NCBI RefSeq assembly: GCF_015665295.1
Contig: NZ_JADFAJ010000016.1
Coordinates: 124,001-188,000, forward strand
From: Maricaulis sp.
Lineage (GTDB): Bacteria > Pseudomonadota > Alphaproteobacteria > Caulobacterales > Maricaulaceae
Direction of reading: 5' to 3'
Length of the DNA: 64,000 nt
How positions within the stretch are numbered: the stretch's first letter is position 1; each line of letters opens with the position of its first letter. The notes under the pieces are model-generated. The model saw nothing but the letters and a program-made list of their open reading frames with translations. It searched no databases and was not told where the DNA came from. Shown in pieces: positions 19,641 through 29,324 of the stretch. A program made the position numbers and the translations under genes.

Positions 19641-20504
19641 GTGACCCTGTCCCAACCGTACAGACAACCGGATAACACCGTGGCCCTTGTCGACGATCTC
19701 CGCGAAGTCCGCCTCGCCGGCTTTCCACTTCGCCTCCCTTTCCTCGCCATGACCACGCTGGCTTGGGTCGCCTGCCTGCTCGTGTTTTCAGGAGCGAGCT
19801 GGATCGACGCGGTTCGGGCGTATCCCGAAGCCAGCTACGGCCGTTACCTGCGCGGCTGGTCAATCGGGCTCCTGCCCTGGCTCATCCTGTTTCCGCTGGT
19901 CTTCAAGCTTGGCGCGCGCCACGTAAATTCAAGCGTCCGGCAAACATTCAGATCTGCCCTGACCGCGGGCTTTATCTCCATGATCGCAGTGACCGCCTAC
20001 GCGGCGATCGCCTTCTCGATCGGTACCGACCTGACACCGATTGAGACCCTCGCCGATCTCGGAATGCGGGCCTTTTTGTGGGATATCGTGTTTTTCGTCA
20101 TGACCTTCCTGATCGGACGTCAGATGCGACCAGTCCAGGATCCGCTGGAGTTTCGGGAACGGGATCTGGGTTCAGTGGCCGTCAAATCCAGCGGACGGGT
20201 CGAATACATCCCCGTACGCGACATTCTCGGAGCAACAGCGCAGGGCAATTACATCGCGCTTCACCTTGAAGACCGGGATGTTCTGCACCGGACAACCATG
20301 GCGCAGCTCGAGGATGCCCTCGGCAATGCCGGCTTTGTCCGCATTCACCGTTCACACCTGGTCAATCCGGCCTGCATCAGCATGGCAAGGTCACGCGGCG
20401 AAAGCTTCCGGATTGTCGAACTCACAAACGGTACACAGCTGCCCGTATCCGACCGCTACCGCAACGAGGTCCGCGCCCAGCTTGACCAGCGCGTTCTCGC
20501 GTGA
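19641..20504 (+). CDS. Membrane-anchored LytTR-domain transcriptional regulator
   Basis: N-terminal hydrophobic helices then GRVEYIPVRDILGATAQGNYIALHLEDRDVLHRTTMAQLEDALGNAGFVRIHRSHLVN (LytTR); start uncertain (ORF from 19539, GTG at 19641). Confidence 0.8.
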   Translation: MTLSQPYRQPDNTVALVDDLREVRLAGFPLRLPFLAMTTLAWVACLLVFSGASWIDAVRAYPEASYGRYLRGWSIGLLPWLILFPLVFKLGARHVNSSVRQTFRSALTAGFISMIAVTAYAAIAFSIGTDLTPIETLADLGMRAFLWDIVFFVMTFLIGRQMRPVQDPLEFRERDLGSVAVKSSGRVEYIPVRDILGATAQGNYIALHLEDRDVLHRTTMAQLEDALGNAGFVRIHRSHLVNPACISMARSRGESFRIVELTNGTQLPVSDRYRNEVRAQLDQRVLA

Positions 20505-20562
20505 TTGCACGCCGATTACTCCTGACCTTGTGAACCGGTCCCCCGGTCAGCCCGCACCCAAA

Positions 20563-21207
20563 TCAACCCGCGACTGGGTCCATGGCACTGGCGACCGACC
20601 AGCTCGGGCGTGCGGTCAGCCGCGCAAAATAAGCCTTCACCGCAGCCGGAGCATCATCAAACTGTTTGATGATTTTCAGAAGAAACAACATGTAGCCTAC
20701 TGAAATATCCGCCGCTGTGAACCGGTCCGCCGCCAGATAATCACGGCCTGCCAGCCCATGGTCTGCCAGCATGGAAAGCGCCTTCACGGTATCACGCTTG
20801 GCAGATCGCGCGATCACCGGGCTACGGGCCTTCTCGGGCAGCAGCATGGTGTGGGCGAGCAGCAGGGTCACCGGCAGGATCATGCCGCTTTCCCCATAGT
20901 GCAACCATTGAAGAAAGAGGTCGTAGTCGGCTTCATCAGGCGTGACTTCAAGATCCGTCGGCCCGTACCGGCCCATCAGATATTGCAGGATGGCAACCGA
21001 CTCGAACATGACCCGCCCCTTGTCCTCAAGGGCAGGCACCTTGCGCAGCGGATGGATTTCGCCATAAGCCTCATCGCCAGCCGGACGCTGGGCAAAAGGC
21101 ACAGTTTCAAGCGTATAGGGCAGGTCCATTTCCTCAAGCAGCCAGCGAACACGCACAGAGCGCGTCCGCGGCGCATGAAAAAGACGCAGTCCGGATGTAT
21201 CGACCAT
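20563..21207 (-). CDS. Glutathione S-transferase family protein
   Basis: LRLFHAPRTRSVRVRWLLEEMDLPYTLETV, GKVPALEDKG-like HPLRKVPALED, FTAADISVGYML; start at 21207. Confidence 0.9.
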   Translation of the reverse strand: MVDTSGLRLFHAPRTRSVRVRWLLEEMDLPYTLETVPFAQRPAGDEAYGEIHPLRKVPALEDKGRVMFESVAILQYLMGRYGPTDLEVTPDEADYDLFLQWLHYGESGMILPVTLLLAHTMLLPEKARSPVIARSAKRDTVKALSMLADHGLAGRDYLAADRFTAADISVGYMLFLLKIIKQFDDAPAAVKAYFARLTARPSWSVASAMDPVAG

Positions 21208-21381
21208 GACATTTCTCCCCGTTCCGGGTTTTCGTTTCTCGACCTTGCACCAGCACCAGCAATCAATACACAGAGGGCACGGTAGATCGTCACTGAAACA
21301 CATAGGCCTGCAACGCGATCCTGCGATGCGATAGGATACCGCGACACCCAAAAAGACCAGTCCAATCCGTGGGAGCCCCCG

Positions 21382-22263
21382 ATGCGAAACATGCTGATCA
21401 CCCCTGTCCTGATCGCGCTGCTCGGCCTCGTCGGCTGCTATGTCGCGCCGACGACCGCCAGCGACAACCCTGCCGCGCCGGCCGCGGCGCTGACCTGTTT
21501 CCGTGAAAACGGTCACGCCATGCTGGCCGCACATCGCGGCGGTCCGTCAACCGGATACCCCGAGAACGCGCTGTCCAGCCTGCGACGCCTGGCCGATCTC
21601 GGCGTTCTTTATGCCGAGATCGATGTGCGCCGCGCCGCCGACGGCACGCTCTTCCTGCTGCACGACGACACGCTGGACCGGACGACCAACGGCACGGGAG
21701 ATCTGACGGGGCGCACCTGGCCGGAGCTCGCGACCTACAGACTGCGTGACAATGAGGGTCATGATGTTGAAGAAGGCATACCAAGCCTTGCCCAGGCCTT
21801 TGAAGTCGCGCGGACCAATGGTCTGATCCTCAATCTTGATCTCAAGGATGTCGATGCGACGGAGATTGTCGCGCAAATCCGCGAACATCAGGCGCGCGAC
21901 CTGGTCGCCATCATTGCCTATTCCGTCGAGGATGCTGCCGCGCTGCACGCGCTAGATCCCGGCCTCGTCCTGTCAGTTCCTCACGATATCAGTGCGTTGA
22001 CCAATGCCGGCGTCAATCTGGCAACGAGCTATGTCTGGCTGGGTACCGGTCCGGTCAATCCGGCGGCCGACGCCGCTCTGGCCGAGCTCGGCATTGAAAC
22101 ATCCGCAGGCCTGTTCCGCCGCGAGAATGGCGGCGCTGCCCCCTATCTCGAAGCCAAGGCAGCCGGCATCGAACTTCTCTCGATTGACAATGTCGAGGCT
22201 GCCGTCGCGGCCCTGGGCGGATCCGAGCACCTCAGACACCAGATTGCCACCTGCTCGCCCTAG
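21382..22263 (+). CDS. Glycerophosphodiester phosphodiesterase-family lipoprotein
   Basis: Lipobox LVGCYV; AAHRGGPSTGYPENALSSLRRLADLGVLYAEIDVRRAADGTLFLLHDDTLDRTTNGTG. Confidence 0.92.
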   Translation: MRNMLITPVLIALLGLVGCYVAPTTASDNPAAPAAALTCFRENGHAMLAAHRGGPSTGYPENALSSLRRLADLGVLYAEIDVRRAADGTLFLLHDDTLDRTTNGTGDLTGRTWPELATYRLRDNEGHDVEEGIPSLAQAFEVARTNGLILNLDLKDVDATEIVAQIREHQARDLVAIIAYSVEDAAALHALDPGLVLSVPHDISALTNAGVNLATSYVWLGTGPVNPAADAALAELGIETSAGLFRRENGGAAPYLEAKAAGIELLSIDNVEAAVAALGGSEHLRHQIATCSP

Positions 22264-22323
22264 CAAGCCCGGCGCGATTGGGCTCATACTCCTCGTCCTG
22301 ACGCACTCAAGAAGGCTTGCAGC

Positions 22324-23298
22324 ATGTCAAAGGCCATCCGGATCACTGAGGTCGGCGCGCCAACCGTCATGACCCTCATCGATCATCATGCACCCTCACC
22401 CGGCCCGGGCCAGTTGCTCATCCGTCATGCGGCAATCGGAGTGAATTATATCGATACCTATCACCGATCCGGCCTTTATCCGGTCCCGCTGCCAAGCGGA
22501 ATCGGGCTCGAGGCGGCCGGTACGGTGGAAGCGGTCGGTGCCGGGGTCGACGATTTTGCCCCGGGTGATCGTGTCGCCTATGGCAGCGGCCCGATCGGCG
22601 CCTATGCGACGTACAATAACGTGGCCGCCGGCCGCGTCGCGAGACTCCCCGATACGGTCGGTTTCGACCAGGCTGCAGCAATCATGCTCAAAGGCATGAC
22701 CGCGCGTTATCTGCTCAAGGAGACCTTTCCGGTCCAGCCCGGCGATACGGTCGTCTACCATGCCGCTGCCGGCGGCGTCGGCCTGGTCATGTGCCAATGG
22801 GCACGTGATCTCGGCGTATCGCTGATCGGTACGGCCAGCACCGACGAGAAATGTGACCTCGCCCTTTCGATGGGCGCGACCCACATGATCAACTCTTCAC
22901 GTGAGAATGTCGTGGACCGGGTTCGCGAGATCACTGGCGGTGCCGGGGTTCCGGTCGTCTATGATGGTGTGGGAAAATCCACCTTCCACATCTCGCTCGA
23001 TTGCCTGCAACCACGAGGCTTGCTGGCCACTTTCGGAAATGCCTCAGGCCCGGTCACAGGCGTCGATCTAGGCCTTCTTACCCAGAAGGGTTCACTCTAC
23101 GTGACCCGGCCATCGCTGGGACATTATGTGGCCAGTGATGCGGCACTGGCCGCCAATACAGCGGATGTCTTCGACGCTGTAGCGCGTGGCGCCATCAACA
23201 TCACGATCAATCAGCGCTATGGCCTGGATGAAGCCGTGCGGGCGCATGAAGCGCTTGAGGGCCGGCAGACGACAGGAGCCAGCATCCTGATCCCCTGA
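22324..23298 (+). CDS. Quinone oxidoreductase (zeta-crystallin-type MDR)
   Basis: GVNYIDTYHRSGLYPVPLPSGIGLEAAGTV, VVYHAAAGGVGLVMCQWARDLG. Confidence 0.93.
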   Translation: MSKAIRITEVGAPTVMTLIDHHAPSPGPGQLLIRHAAIGVNYIDTYHRSGLYPVPLPSGIGLEAAGTVEAVGAGVDDFAPGDRVAYGSGPIGAYATYNNVAAGRVARLPDTVGFDQAAAIMLKGMTARYLLKETFPVQPGDTVVYHAAAGGVGLVMCQWARDLGVSLIGTASTDEKCDLALSMGATHMINSSRENVVDRVREITGGAGVPVVYDGVGKSTFHISLDCLQPRGLLATFGNASGPVTGVDLGLLTQKGSLYVTRPSLGHYVASDAALAANTADVFDAVARGAINITINQRYGLDEAVRAHEALEGRQTTGASILIP

Positions 23299-23328
23299 CA
23301 CCCTACGAGCCTAGGTGTCCATCGGGCG

Positions 23329-24657
23329 CTAGGTGTTCATCGAGTCGAAGAACTCGTCATTGGTCTTGGTCTGACGCAGCTTGTCGAGCAGGAATTCAAT
23401 GGCATCCTGAGCGCCCATCGGATTGAGAATCCGGCGCAGGACATACATTTTCTGCAACTGGCTACGATCGACCAGCAGCTCTTCTTTCCGGGTACCGGAT
23501 TTGAGAATGTCGATGGCGGGGAAGACGCGCTTGTCGGCAACCTTCCGGTCCAGAACGACTTCCGAATTACCCGTACCCTTGAACTCCTCGAAGATGACTT
23601 CATCCATCCGCGAGCCGGTATCGATCAGGGCCGTTGCAATAATGGTCAGCGAACCGCCATGCTCGATGTTCCGAGCCGCGCCGAAAAAACGCTTCGGACG
23701 CTGCAGCGCGTTTGCGTCAACGCCACCGGTCAGCACCTTGCCCGAGGACGGCACCACTGTGTTGTAGGCTCGTCCCAGACGGGTGATCGAGTCCAGCAGG
23801 ATCACCACATCACGGCCATGTTCGACGAGACGCTTGGCCTTTTCAATCACCATCTCGGCGACCTGGACGTGACGCGTGGCGGGCTCGTCGAAGGTGGAGG
23901 AGATGACCTCACCCTTCACAGTGCGCTGCATGTCAGTCACTTCTTCCGGACGCTCATCGATCAGCAAGACCATCAGATAGCAATCCGGGTGATTGCTTTC
24001 GATCGCGTGCGCTATGTTCTGCAAGAGAACGGTCTTGCCGGTCCGTGGCGGCGCAACAATCAGGCCACGCTGTCCCTTGCCGAGCGGGGCGACAATGTCG
24101 ATCACACGACCGGAGCGATCCTTCACCGTCGGATCGGCCAGCTCCATGTTGAAGCGGCTTTCGGGGTAAAGCGGGGTAAGATTGTCGAAATGGACCTTGT
24201 GGCGTGCTGATTCCGGGTCCTGGAAGTTGATGGTCGAAACCTTCAGCAAAGCAAAATAGCGTTCGCCATCACGCGGGCTGCGTATCTCGCCTTCCACGGT
24301 ATCACCGGTACGAAGTCCGAACTTTCGGATCTGGGTCGGTGAGACATAGATATCATCCGGACCGGCCAGATAATTGGATTCCGGCGAGCGCAGGAAGCCG
24401 AAACCGTCCTGCAGCACTTCCAGCACTCCACCACCATGAATCTCGACATCCCGCTCCGCCAGGGATTTGAGAATGGCGAACATCATGGCTTGTTTGCGGA
24501 GAGAGGAGGCGTTCTCGATCTCGAGCGCCTCGGCAAACTCCACCAACTCGGTTGGCTTCTTCTCTTTGAGACCCTGCAGCGTCATGCGCTCCAGACCTTC
24601 AAGCAGAGCCGGAACGGGAACAGTTGCAGGTGCGGGTGAGGAAATTTCGTCGGTCAT
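23329..24657 (-). CDS. rho: Transcription termination factor Rho
   Basis: [47 protein letters not shown]. Confidence 0.97.
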   Translation of the reverse strand: MTDEISSPAPATVPVPALLEGLERMTLQGLKEKKPTELVEFAEALEIENASSLRKQAMMFAILKSLAERDVEIHGGGVLEVLQDGFGFLRSPESNYLAGPDDIYVSPTQIRKFGLRTGDTVEGEIRSPRDGERYFALLKVSTINFQDPESARHKVHFDNLTPLYPESRFNMELADPTVKDRSGRVIDIVAPLGKGQRGLIVAPPRTGKTVLLQNIAHAIESNHPDCYLMVLLIDERPEEVTDMQRTVKGEVISSTFDEPATRHVQVAEMVIEKAKRLVEHGRDVVILLDSITRLGRAYNTVVPSSGKVLTGGVDANALQRPKRFFGAARNIEHGGSLTIIATALIDTGSRMDEVIFEEFKGTGNSEVVLDRKVADKRVFPAIDILKSGTRKEELLVDRSQLQKMYVLRRILNPMGAQDAIEFLLDKLRQTKTNDEFFDSMNT

Positions 24658-24880
24658 GGTGTTACTATCAGCTCAAGCACAAGAGCGTGGCCGGACAGGG
24701 CCTTACGCGATCAAGCAAGTCGGGTGCCGCCAATGCGGAGGTAACCCGTTAATTGAGGAGCAGACGGGCGCGCTGGGATGTACGCGTCTCACGTCACGAA
24801 AGAAGGGATCCTGGAAAAGGAGTCGAGAAACCCTTGCCATGCAGCCCGCCCAGCGTCAAGCGCAAGCAGGTGATTGCCTG

Positions 24881-25336
24881 CTAATTCAACGCGACGACAG
24901 CGATTATAACTATCGCTATGGCGAGCACGAAGGGCAGCTCATTGAGCAGGCGATAGCGCTTGTCGCCCCAGTCATTTGTACCAGCCTGGAAATGCTTGAA
25001 TCGCGTGGCAAAAACATGGTGCAAACCGGTCATGCCGACAATCAGCAGGAATTTTGCAAGCCAGGCCCAGCCCAGAAAGACAGACCAGCTGCCCGCGCGA
25101 TCCGCGTTTGACCAGACGAGCGCCAGGCCAAAAATCCAGGCCACGATCATGGCCGGGTTCATGATGATTTTGAGCAGACGTTGTTCCTGCAGTTTCAGTG
25201 TCTCATCCAGCTCGCCGCCAGGCGTCGCGTCACAATGATAGACAAACAGCCGCGGCAAATAGAGCAAGCCGGCCATCCAGGCGATTACCGCCAGGATGTG
25301 AAAGGCCCGCAACCAGTCATATGCCGCCAGCAACAT
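24881..25336 (-). CDS. hemJ: Protoporphyrinogen oxidase HemJ (membrane protein)
   Basis: RAFHILAVIAWMAGLLYLPRLFVYH; adjacent to hemH/hemE. Confidence 0.88.
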   Translation of the reverse strand: MLLAAYDWLRAFHILAVIAWMAGLLYLPRLFVYHCDATPGGELDETLKLQEQRLLKIIMNPAMIVAWIFGLALVWSNADRAGSWSVFLGWAWLAKFLLIVGMTGLHHVFATRFKHFQAGTNDWGDKRYRLLNELPFVLAIAIVIIAVVALN

Positions 25337-25351
25337 GTTAGCCCCGCTTGA

Positions 25352-26455
25352 TCAAACCTTGCCTGCAAGCTTGCACGGACATGCGCTGCAGTCAGCCGGA
25401 CAAATCCGCTCACCTCGCTCCGAACGCAGCCCGCCGGGACCACGCAAGGCACCCCCAACCAGATTGGCCAGGGCTTCGATGAACACCGGATCACAACCGA
25501 GAGCCGGCACCCGAATATATTCCTTCACCCCCAGCTCGTGGGCAATTTCGGCATATTCTTCGTCCAGCTCGACGAGGGTTTCGATATGTTCGGATACAAA
25601 GGCGATCGGGGTCAGCATGATGGATTTTCCATCCCTGGCCGCTTTTTCGATCGCGGTTTCGGTCGATGGACCGATCCATTCCAGCGGCCCGACCCGGCTC
25701 TGGTAACAAATCTCCACATCCGGAAACTCCGGCAATTGCTGGCGCACGGCCGCAACAGTCTGCTCCACCTGCCACTGGTAGGGATCACCCGCATCAATAA
25801 TCTTCTTGGGCAGACCGTGTGCGGAAAACAGGAGCCGAACATTGTCCGGTCGCCCTGCCTTCTCCCAGGTCTTGCGGATCAACGCTGCATGAACATCCAG
25901 GAAAGCGGCCTCCGTCGGATAGCAGCAGATCGCGTGGGTCTCCGGACCGCCGGCATCCCGCCAGGCTTTCAGGGACGACCCCGTTGTCGTGGTCGAGAAG
26001 TGCGGATAGAGCGGCAAAAGCACAGTTTCATCCGGCTGCCAAGCTTTCACCTCATCAGCCACATCATGGGTGAACGGGTGCCAGTAACGCATCGCCGGCC
26101 AAATCCGGATATCATGATCAGGCCACTGTGGAGACAAGTGTTCAGCCAGAGCATTCGCCTGGCGGATGGTTTCAGGCAACAAGGGGGATCCGCCGCCCAT
26201 CTTGGCATAATTGGCCCGGGCCTCCTTGGCGCGGGTCGTCGAGATGAGCAGGGCCAGCGCTTCACGGATCAGACCCGGTGCCTGGATAATGGCCGGATCA
26301 CGGAACAGGTTACGCAAGAAGGGTCGCACGGCCTCGGGTCCGTCGGGACCGCCGAGATTGAACAGTATTACTGCGAGTTTCTTGCGCCCGTTATTCACGA
26401 CCTGCCCCCAGACATCAGGCGCGTGACCGGATTCGCGCCAGTAATTGCTCGACAT
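25352..26455 (-). CDS. hemH: Ferrochelatase
   Basis: VILFNLGGPDGPEAVRPFLRNLF, LFSAHGLPKKIIDAGDPY, CYQSRVGPLEWIGPST; GTG 26398 is an alternative start. Confidence 0.95.
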   Translation of the reverse strand: MSSNYWRESGHAPDVWGQVVNNGRKKLAVILFNLGGPDGPEAVRPFLRNLFRDPAIIQAPGLIREALALLISTTRAKEARANYAKMGGGSPLLPETIRQANALAEHLSPQWPDHDIRIWPAMRYWHPFTHDVADEVKAWQPDETVLLPLYPHFSTTTTGSSLKAWRDAGGPETHAICCYPTEAAFLDVHAALIRKTWEKAGRPDNVRLLFSAHGLPKKIIDAGDPYQWQVEQTVAAVRQQLPEFPDVEICYQSRVGPLEWIGPSTETAIEKAARDGKSIMLTPIAFVSEHIETLVELDEEYAEIAHELGVKEYIRVPALGCDPVFIEALANLVGGALRGPGGLRSERGERICPADCSACPCKLAGKV

Positions 26456-27452
26456 GACTCACCGGCACGTCCGGCGTTATCCCGTGGCCGAGATTGAAGA
26501 TATGGGGCCGGCCCGCCCAACTATCCAGCAAGCGATCCACCTCGCTATCCAGAGCCTTGCCGCCGGCCCGCAAGGCGGCAGGATCAAGATGGCCCTGGAC
26601 GGGCATGCCGGCCGGAAGCACGGACTGGATCCAGGCCGGGTCCACTGCCGTATCGATGGCGATCGCCGTGACCCCGGTTTCGCGGGCATAGCGCGGGTAA
26701 AGCGTTCCGGCGCCACGCGGAAAGCCGATGATCGGGACATCAACGCCAGCAGCCCGGACCGCCTCGATGATCCGTCGCGTCGGCCGGATGATGACCCGCT
26801 CGAACAGGGGCTCCGGAAGGCCTTCGGCCCAACTGTCGAACAGCTTGAGGACTTCGGCCCCACAGCGCGCCTGCATGACCAGATATTCTGCCGTGACATC
26901 GGCAATCCTGTCCATCATGGCATCAAAGGCCTCCGGATGCTCCCAGGCCGCCACGCGGGCGCGGAACCGGTCCTTCGAACCGCCGCCCTCGATCATGTAG
27001 GTCGCGACGGTCCAGGGCGATCCGGCAAAGCCGATCATCGTCGTGGTCTCGGGCAATTGTGGCACGACCCGTTTGAGGGTTTCGCCAATCGGGGCCAGCA
27101 CGGCTTCCGTCTGGTCCGTCCTCAATTCCTCGAACAGCCTCGGATCGAAGGGTTCCAGCTGCGGACCCTCGCCGGTTACGAACCAGACCTTGCGGCCCAG
27201 CGCGATCGGCACCAGCAGGATATCGGCAAACAGGATCGCGGCATCAAAGCCGAAGCGCCGGATGGGTTGAAGGGTCACTTCTGCGGCCAGATCGGGCGAG
27301 AAGCAGAAATCGATGAAGTTCTTCGCCCGGGAGCGTACTTCGCGATATTCCGCGAGATAGCGCCCGGCCTGACGCATCAGCCAGACAGGCGGGGGCGAGA
27401 CGGCTTGACCGGCGAGAACCTGAAGGAGGGGTTTTTGGATCATGTCATTCAT
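26415..27452 (-). CDS. hemE: Uroporphyrinogen decarboxylase
   Basis: PPVWLMRQAGRYLAEYREVR, AILFADILLVP, GFAGSPWTVATYM. Confidence 0.97.
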   Translation of the reverse strand: MNDMIQKPLLQVLAGQAVSPPPVWLMRQAGRYLAEYREVRSRAKNFIDFCFSPDLAAEVTLQPIRRFGFDAAILFADILLVPIALGRKVWFVTGEGPQLEPFDPRLFEELRTDQTEAVLAPIGETLKRVVPQLPETTTMIGFAGSPWTVATYMIEGGGSKDRFRARVAAWEHPEAFDAMMDRIADVTAEYLVMQARCGAEVLKLFDSWAEGLPEPLFERVIIRPTRRIIEAVRAAGVDVPIIGFPRGAGTLYPRYARETGVTAIAIDTAVDPAWIQSVLPAGMPVQGHLDPAALRAGGKALDSEVDRLLDSWAGRPHIFNLGHGITPDVPVSHVEQLLARIRSRA

Positions 27453-27897
27453 CCGCCCTGCTTAGGCATGTCTTATCGACGGATCAATCAGTCCCTTTCA
27501 TCTCTCTAAAAAGATTAAATAGATTGTTGAAGTTTGTTGGGGCGTTGATGACGTGGATGACCGGGTTTTTACCCGTTATCCGGCGAGGTATGGCCGGGTT
27601 TTCTCCCTCCACAACTGGCGATATTCGATGAACGGCAAAATTGATTTCAGCAAATTAAAACAAAGCGTTACTGATCTGAATAGATGTGGAATGACAGTGG
27701 AAAACCGTTGCGCCGACGGCCATCAGCCAAAACATGATCCACAAACCTTTCCACGAAGGGATGAGATGTGGACAGCGCTGTGGGTTGTTCATGGTAAGAC
27801 CGGGTACTACTCACAGTCTTCCTCTGCTGATTGCCGAGTTGGGGAAAACAGCCCTATTTATTAACAATTGGTAAACGCTATCCCGGTGCCCGGCCCC
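27453..27897. other. oriC: Putative chromosomal replication origin (oriC)
   Basis: Intergenic between divergent hemE and ppsR-like gene (Caulobacter Cori context); seven TCCAC/GTGGA DnaA-box cores incl. TGATCCACA 27735-27743; AT-rich patch ~27505-27538; CtrA-like TTAA-N7-TAAAC 27861-27876. Confidence 0.8.
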
Positions 27898-28737
27898 ATG
27901 CCCCCCACGAATTCGCCTTTTGATACCTGCTTCCACATCCACATGGTTTCCGATTCGACCGGCGAGACCCTGATGGAGGTAATGCGTGCGTCGGTTGCCC
28001 AGTTCGAAGGCACCAGTCCGCTTGAACATCTCTACGCCTTGGTTCGATCCTCGAAACAGCTTGATCGTGTCCTTGATGAAGTGGCTGCCTATCCCGGCGT
28101 TGTGATGTACACGATCGTCAATGCTGATCTGCGGCGTGAGCTGGAAACCCGCTGCGTCGAACTGGGTGTACCGGCGATTGCCATTCTCGATCCGATGCTG
28201 GCCACGCTCAGCGCCTATCTGGGCCGACCAGTGGCCAGTCGTGCCGGCGCACAGCGGTCGCTGGATGCTGATTATTACCGCCGCATTGATGCGCTGAACT
28301 ATGCCATGGCCCATGATGACGGCCAGGGTGATGATTTCGAGGGTGCCGACATTGTTCTGTTGGGTGTCAGCCGGACCTCGAAGACGCCAACGAGCGTCTA
28401 TCTCGCCCATCGTGGTTTCCGCGCCGCCAACATCCCGCTGGTCAAGGACGTCCCCCTGCCGCCGGATATTTTTCACTTGCGCAATCCGCTGGTTGTCGGA
28501 CTGACGGCCTCGCCGGAACGAATCGTCCAGATCCGGCGAAACCGCCTCCTCAGCCTGAATGAGGACCGGGACACGAATTATATCGACGATTTTGCAGTGC
28601 GCGAGGAAATCCTTTTCGCCAAGCGCCTGTATGCCAAACATAAATGGCCGACCATCGATGTCACGCGACGCTCGATCGAGGAGACCGCTGCCAAGATCAT
28701 CAACCTCCTCATGGAAAAACGGAACCTCACGGCATGA
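27898..28737 (+). CDS. Pyruvate,phosphate dikinase/phosphoenolpyruvate synthase regulatory protein (DUF299 kinase-phosphatase)
   Basis: HIHMVSDSTGETL, DIVLLGVSRTSKTPTSVYLAHRGFRAANIPLV; alternative start 27868. Confidence 0.93.
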   Translation: MPPTNSPFDTCFHIHMVSDSTGETLMEVMRASVAQFEGTSPLEHLYALVRSSKQLDRVLDEVAAYPGVVMYTIVNADLRRELETRCVELGVPAIAILDPMLATLSAYLGRPVASRAGAQRSLDADYYRRIDALNYAMAHDDGQGDDFEGADIVLLGVSRTSKTPTSVYLAHRGFRAANIPLVKDVPLPPDIFHLRNPLVVGLTASPERIVQIRRNRLLSLNEDRDTNYIDDFAVREEILFAKRLYAKHKWPTIDVTRRSIEETAAKIINLLMEKRNLTA

Positions 28738-29324
28738 CCCGGTTTATCCTGGCCTCGGGCAGTCAGATACGCGCTCAGATCCTCAAACAGGCCCACATCC
28801 CTTTCGAGGTTATCAAGGCGGATGTGGATGAAAGCGTGATCAAGTCCGAACGCACCGATCTCGACCCGCGTGACATGGCGTTGTGCCTCGCCGAAGCGAA
28901 GGCCATCCCGGTTTCGCAGGACCATCCCGAAGCCCTGGTTCTCGGCGCTGACCAGACCATGGAGCTTGATGGCGAGTTGCTCGACAAACTGCCTGATGCT
29001 GCCCTGGCTCGTGAACGTCTCACCCGCATGCGGGGTCGCCCGCATTTTCTCCATTCCGGCCTCGCAATCCTGCAAGCGGGACAGGTGATCTGGTCCTTGC
29101 AGCAAACATCGACGATCCATGTCCGTGATTTCTCGGATGATTTTCTCGACGGTTACCTCCAGAACGCCGGTGATGCGCTGACAGCGAGCGTCGGGGCCTA
29201 TGCCTATGAGGGTCTGGGCGCGCAATTGTTCGAGCGGGTCGAGGGCGACTACTATGCCATTCTCGGTCTGCCGCTTCTGCCGGTGGCCGCTGTTCTGCGG
29301 GACCAGGGAGTGCTCACCTCATGA
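28734..29324 (+). CDS. Maf-like nucleotide pyrophosphatase
   Basis: FILASGSQIRAQIL, ALVLGADQTMELDGELLDKP-like segment; start at ATG 28734. Confidence 0.9.
   Translation: MTRFILASGSQIRAQILKQAHIPFEVIKADVDESVIKSERTDLDPRDMALCLAEAKAIPVSQDHPEALVLGADQTMELDGELLDKLPDAALARERLTRMRGRPHFLHSGLAILQAGQVIWSLQQTSTIHVRDFSDDFLDGYLQNAGDALTASVGAYAYEGLGAQLFERVEGDYYAILGLPLLPVAAVLRDQGVLTS

Noticed and set aside
20505-20562. ACCGG-CCGGT short hairpin between the LytTR and GST genes
   Set aside because: Weak 5-bp stem, no T-run; could easily be chance in GC-rich sequence.
22894-22910. TCTTCACGTGAGAA parS-like core in the quinone oxidoreductase gene
   Set aside because: Only the central CACGTG region matches parS; several mismatches, coding sequence.
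27553-27864. 103-aa ORF inside the hemE-ppsR-like gap
   Set aside because: Falls across the oriC motifs, no plausible domain, poor codon bias; treated as spurious.
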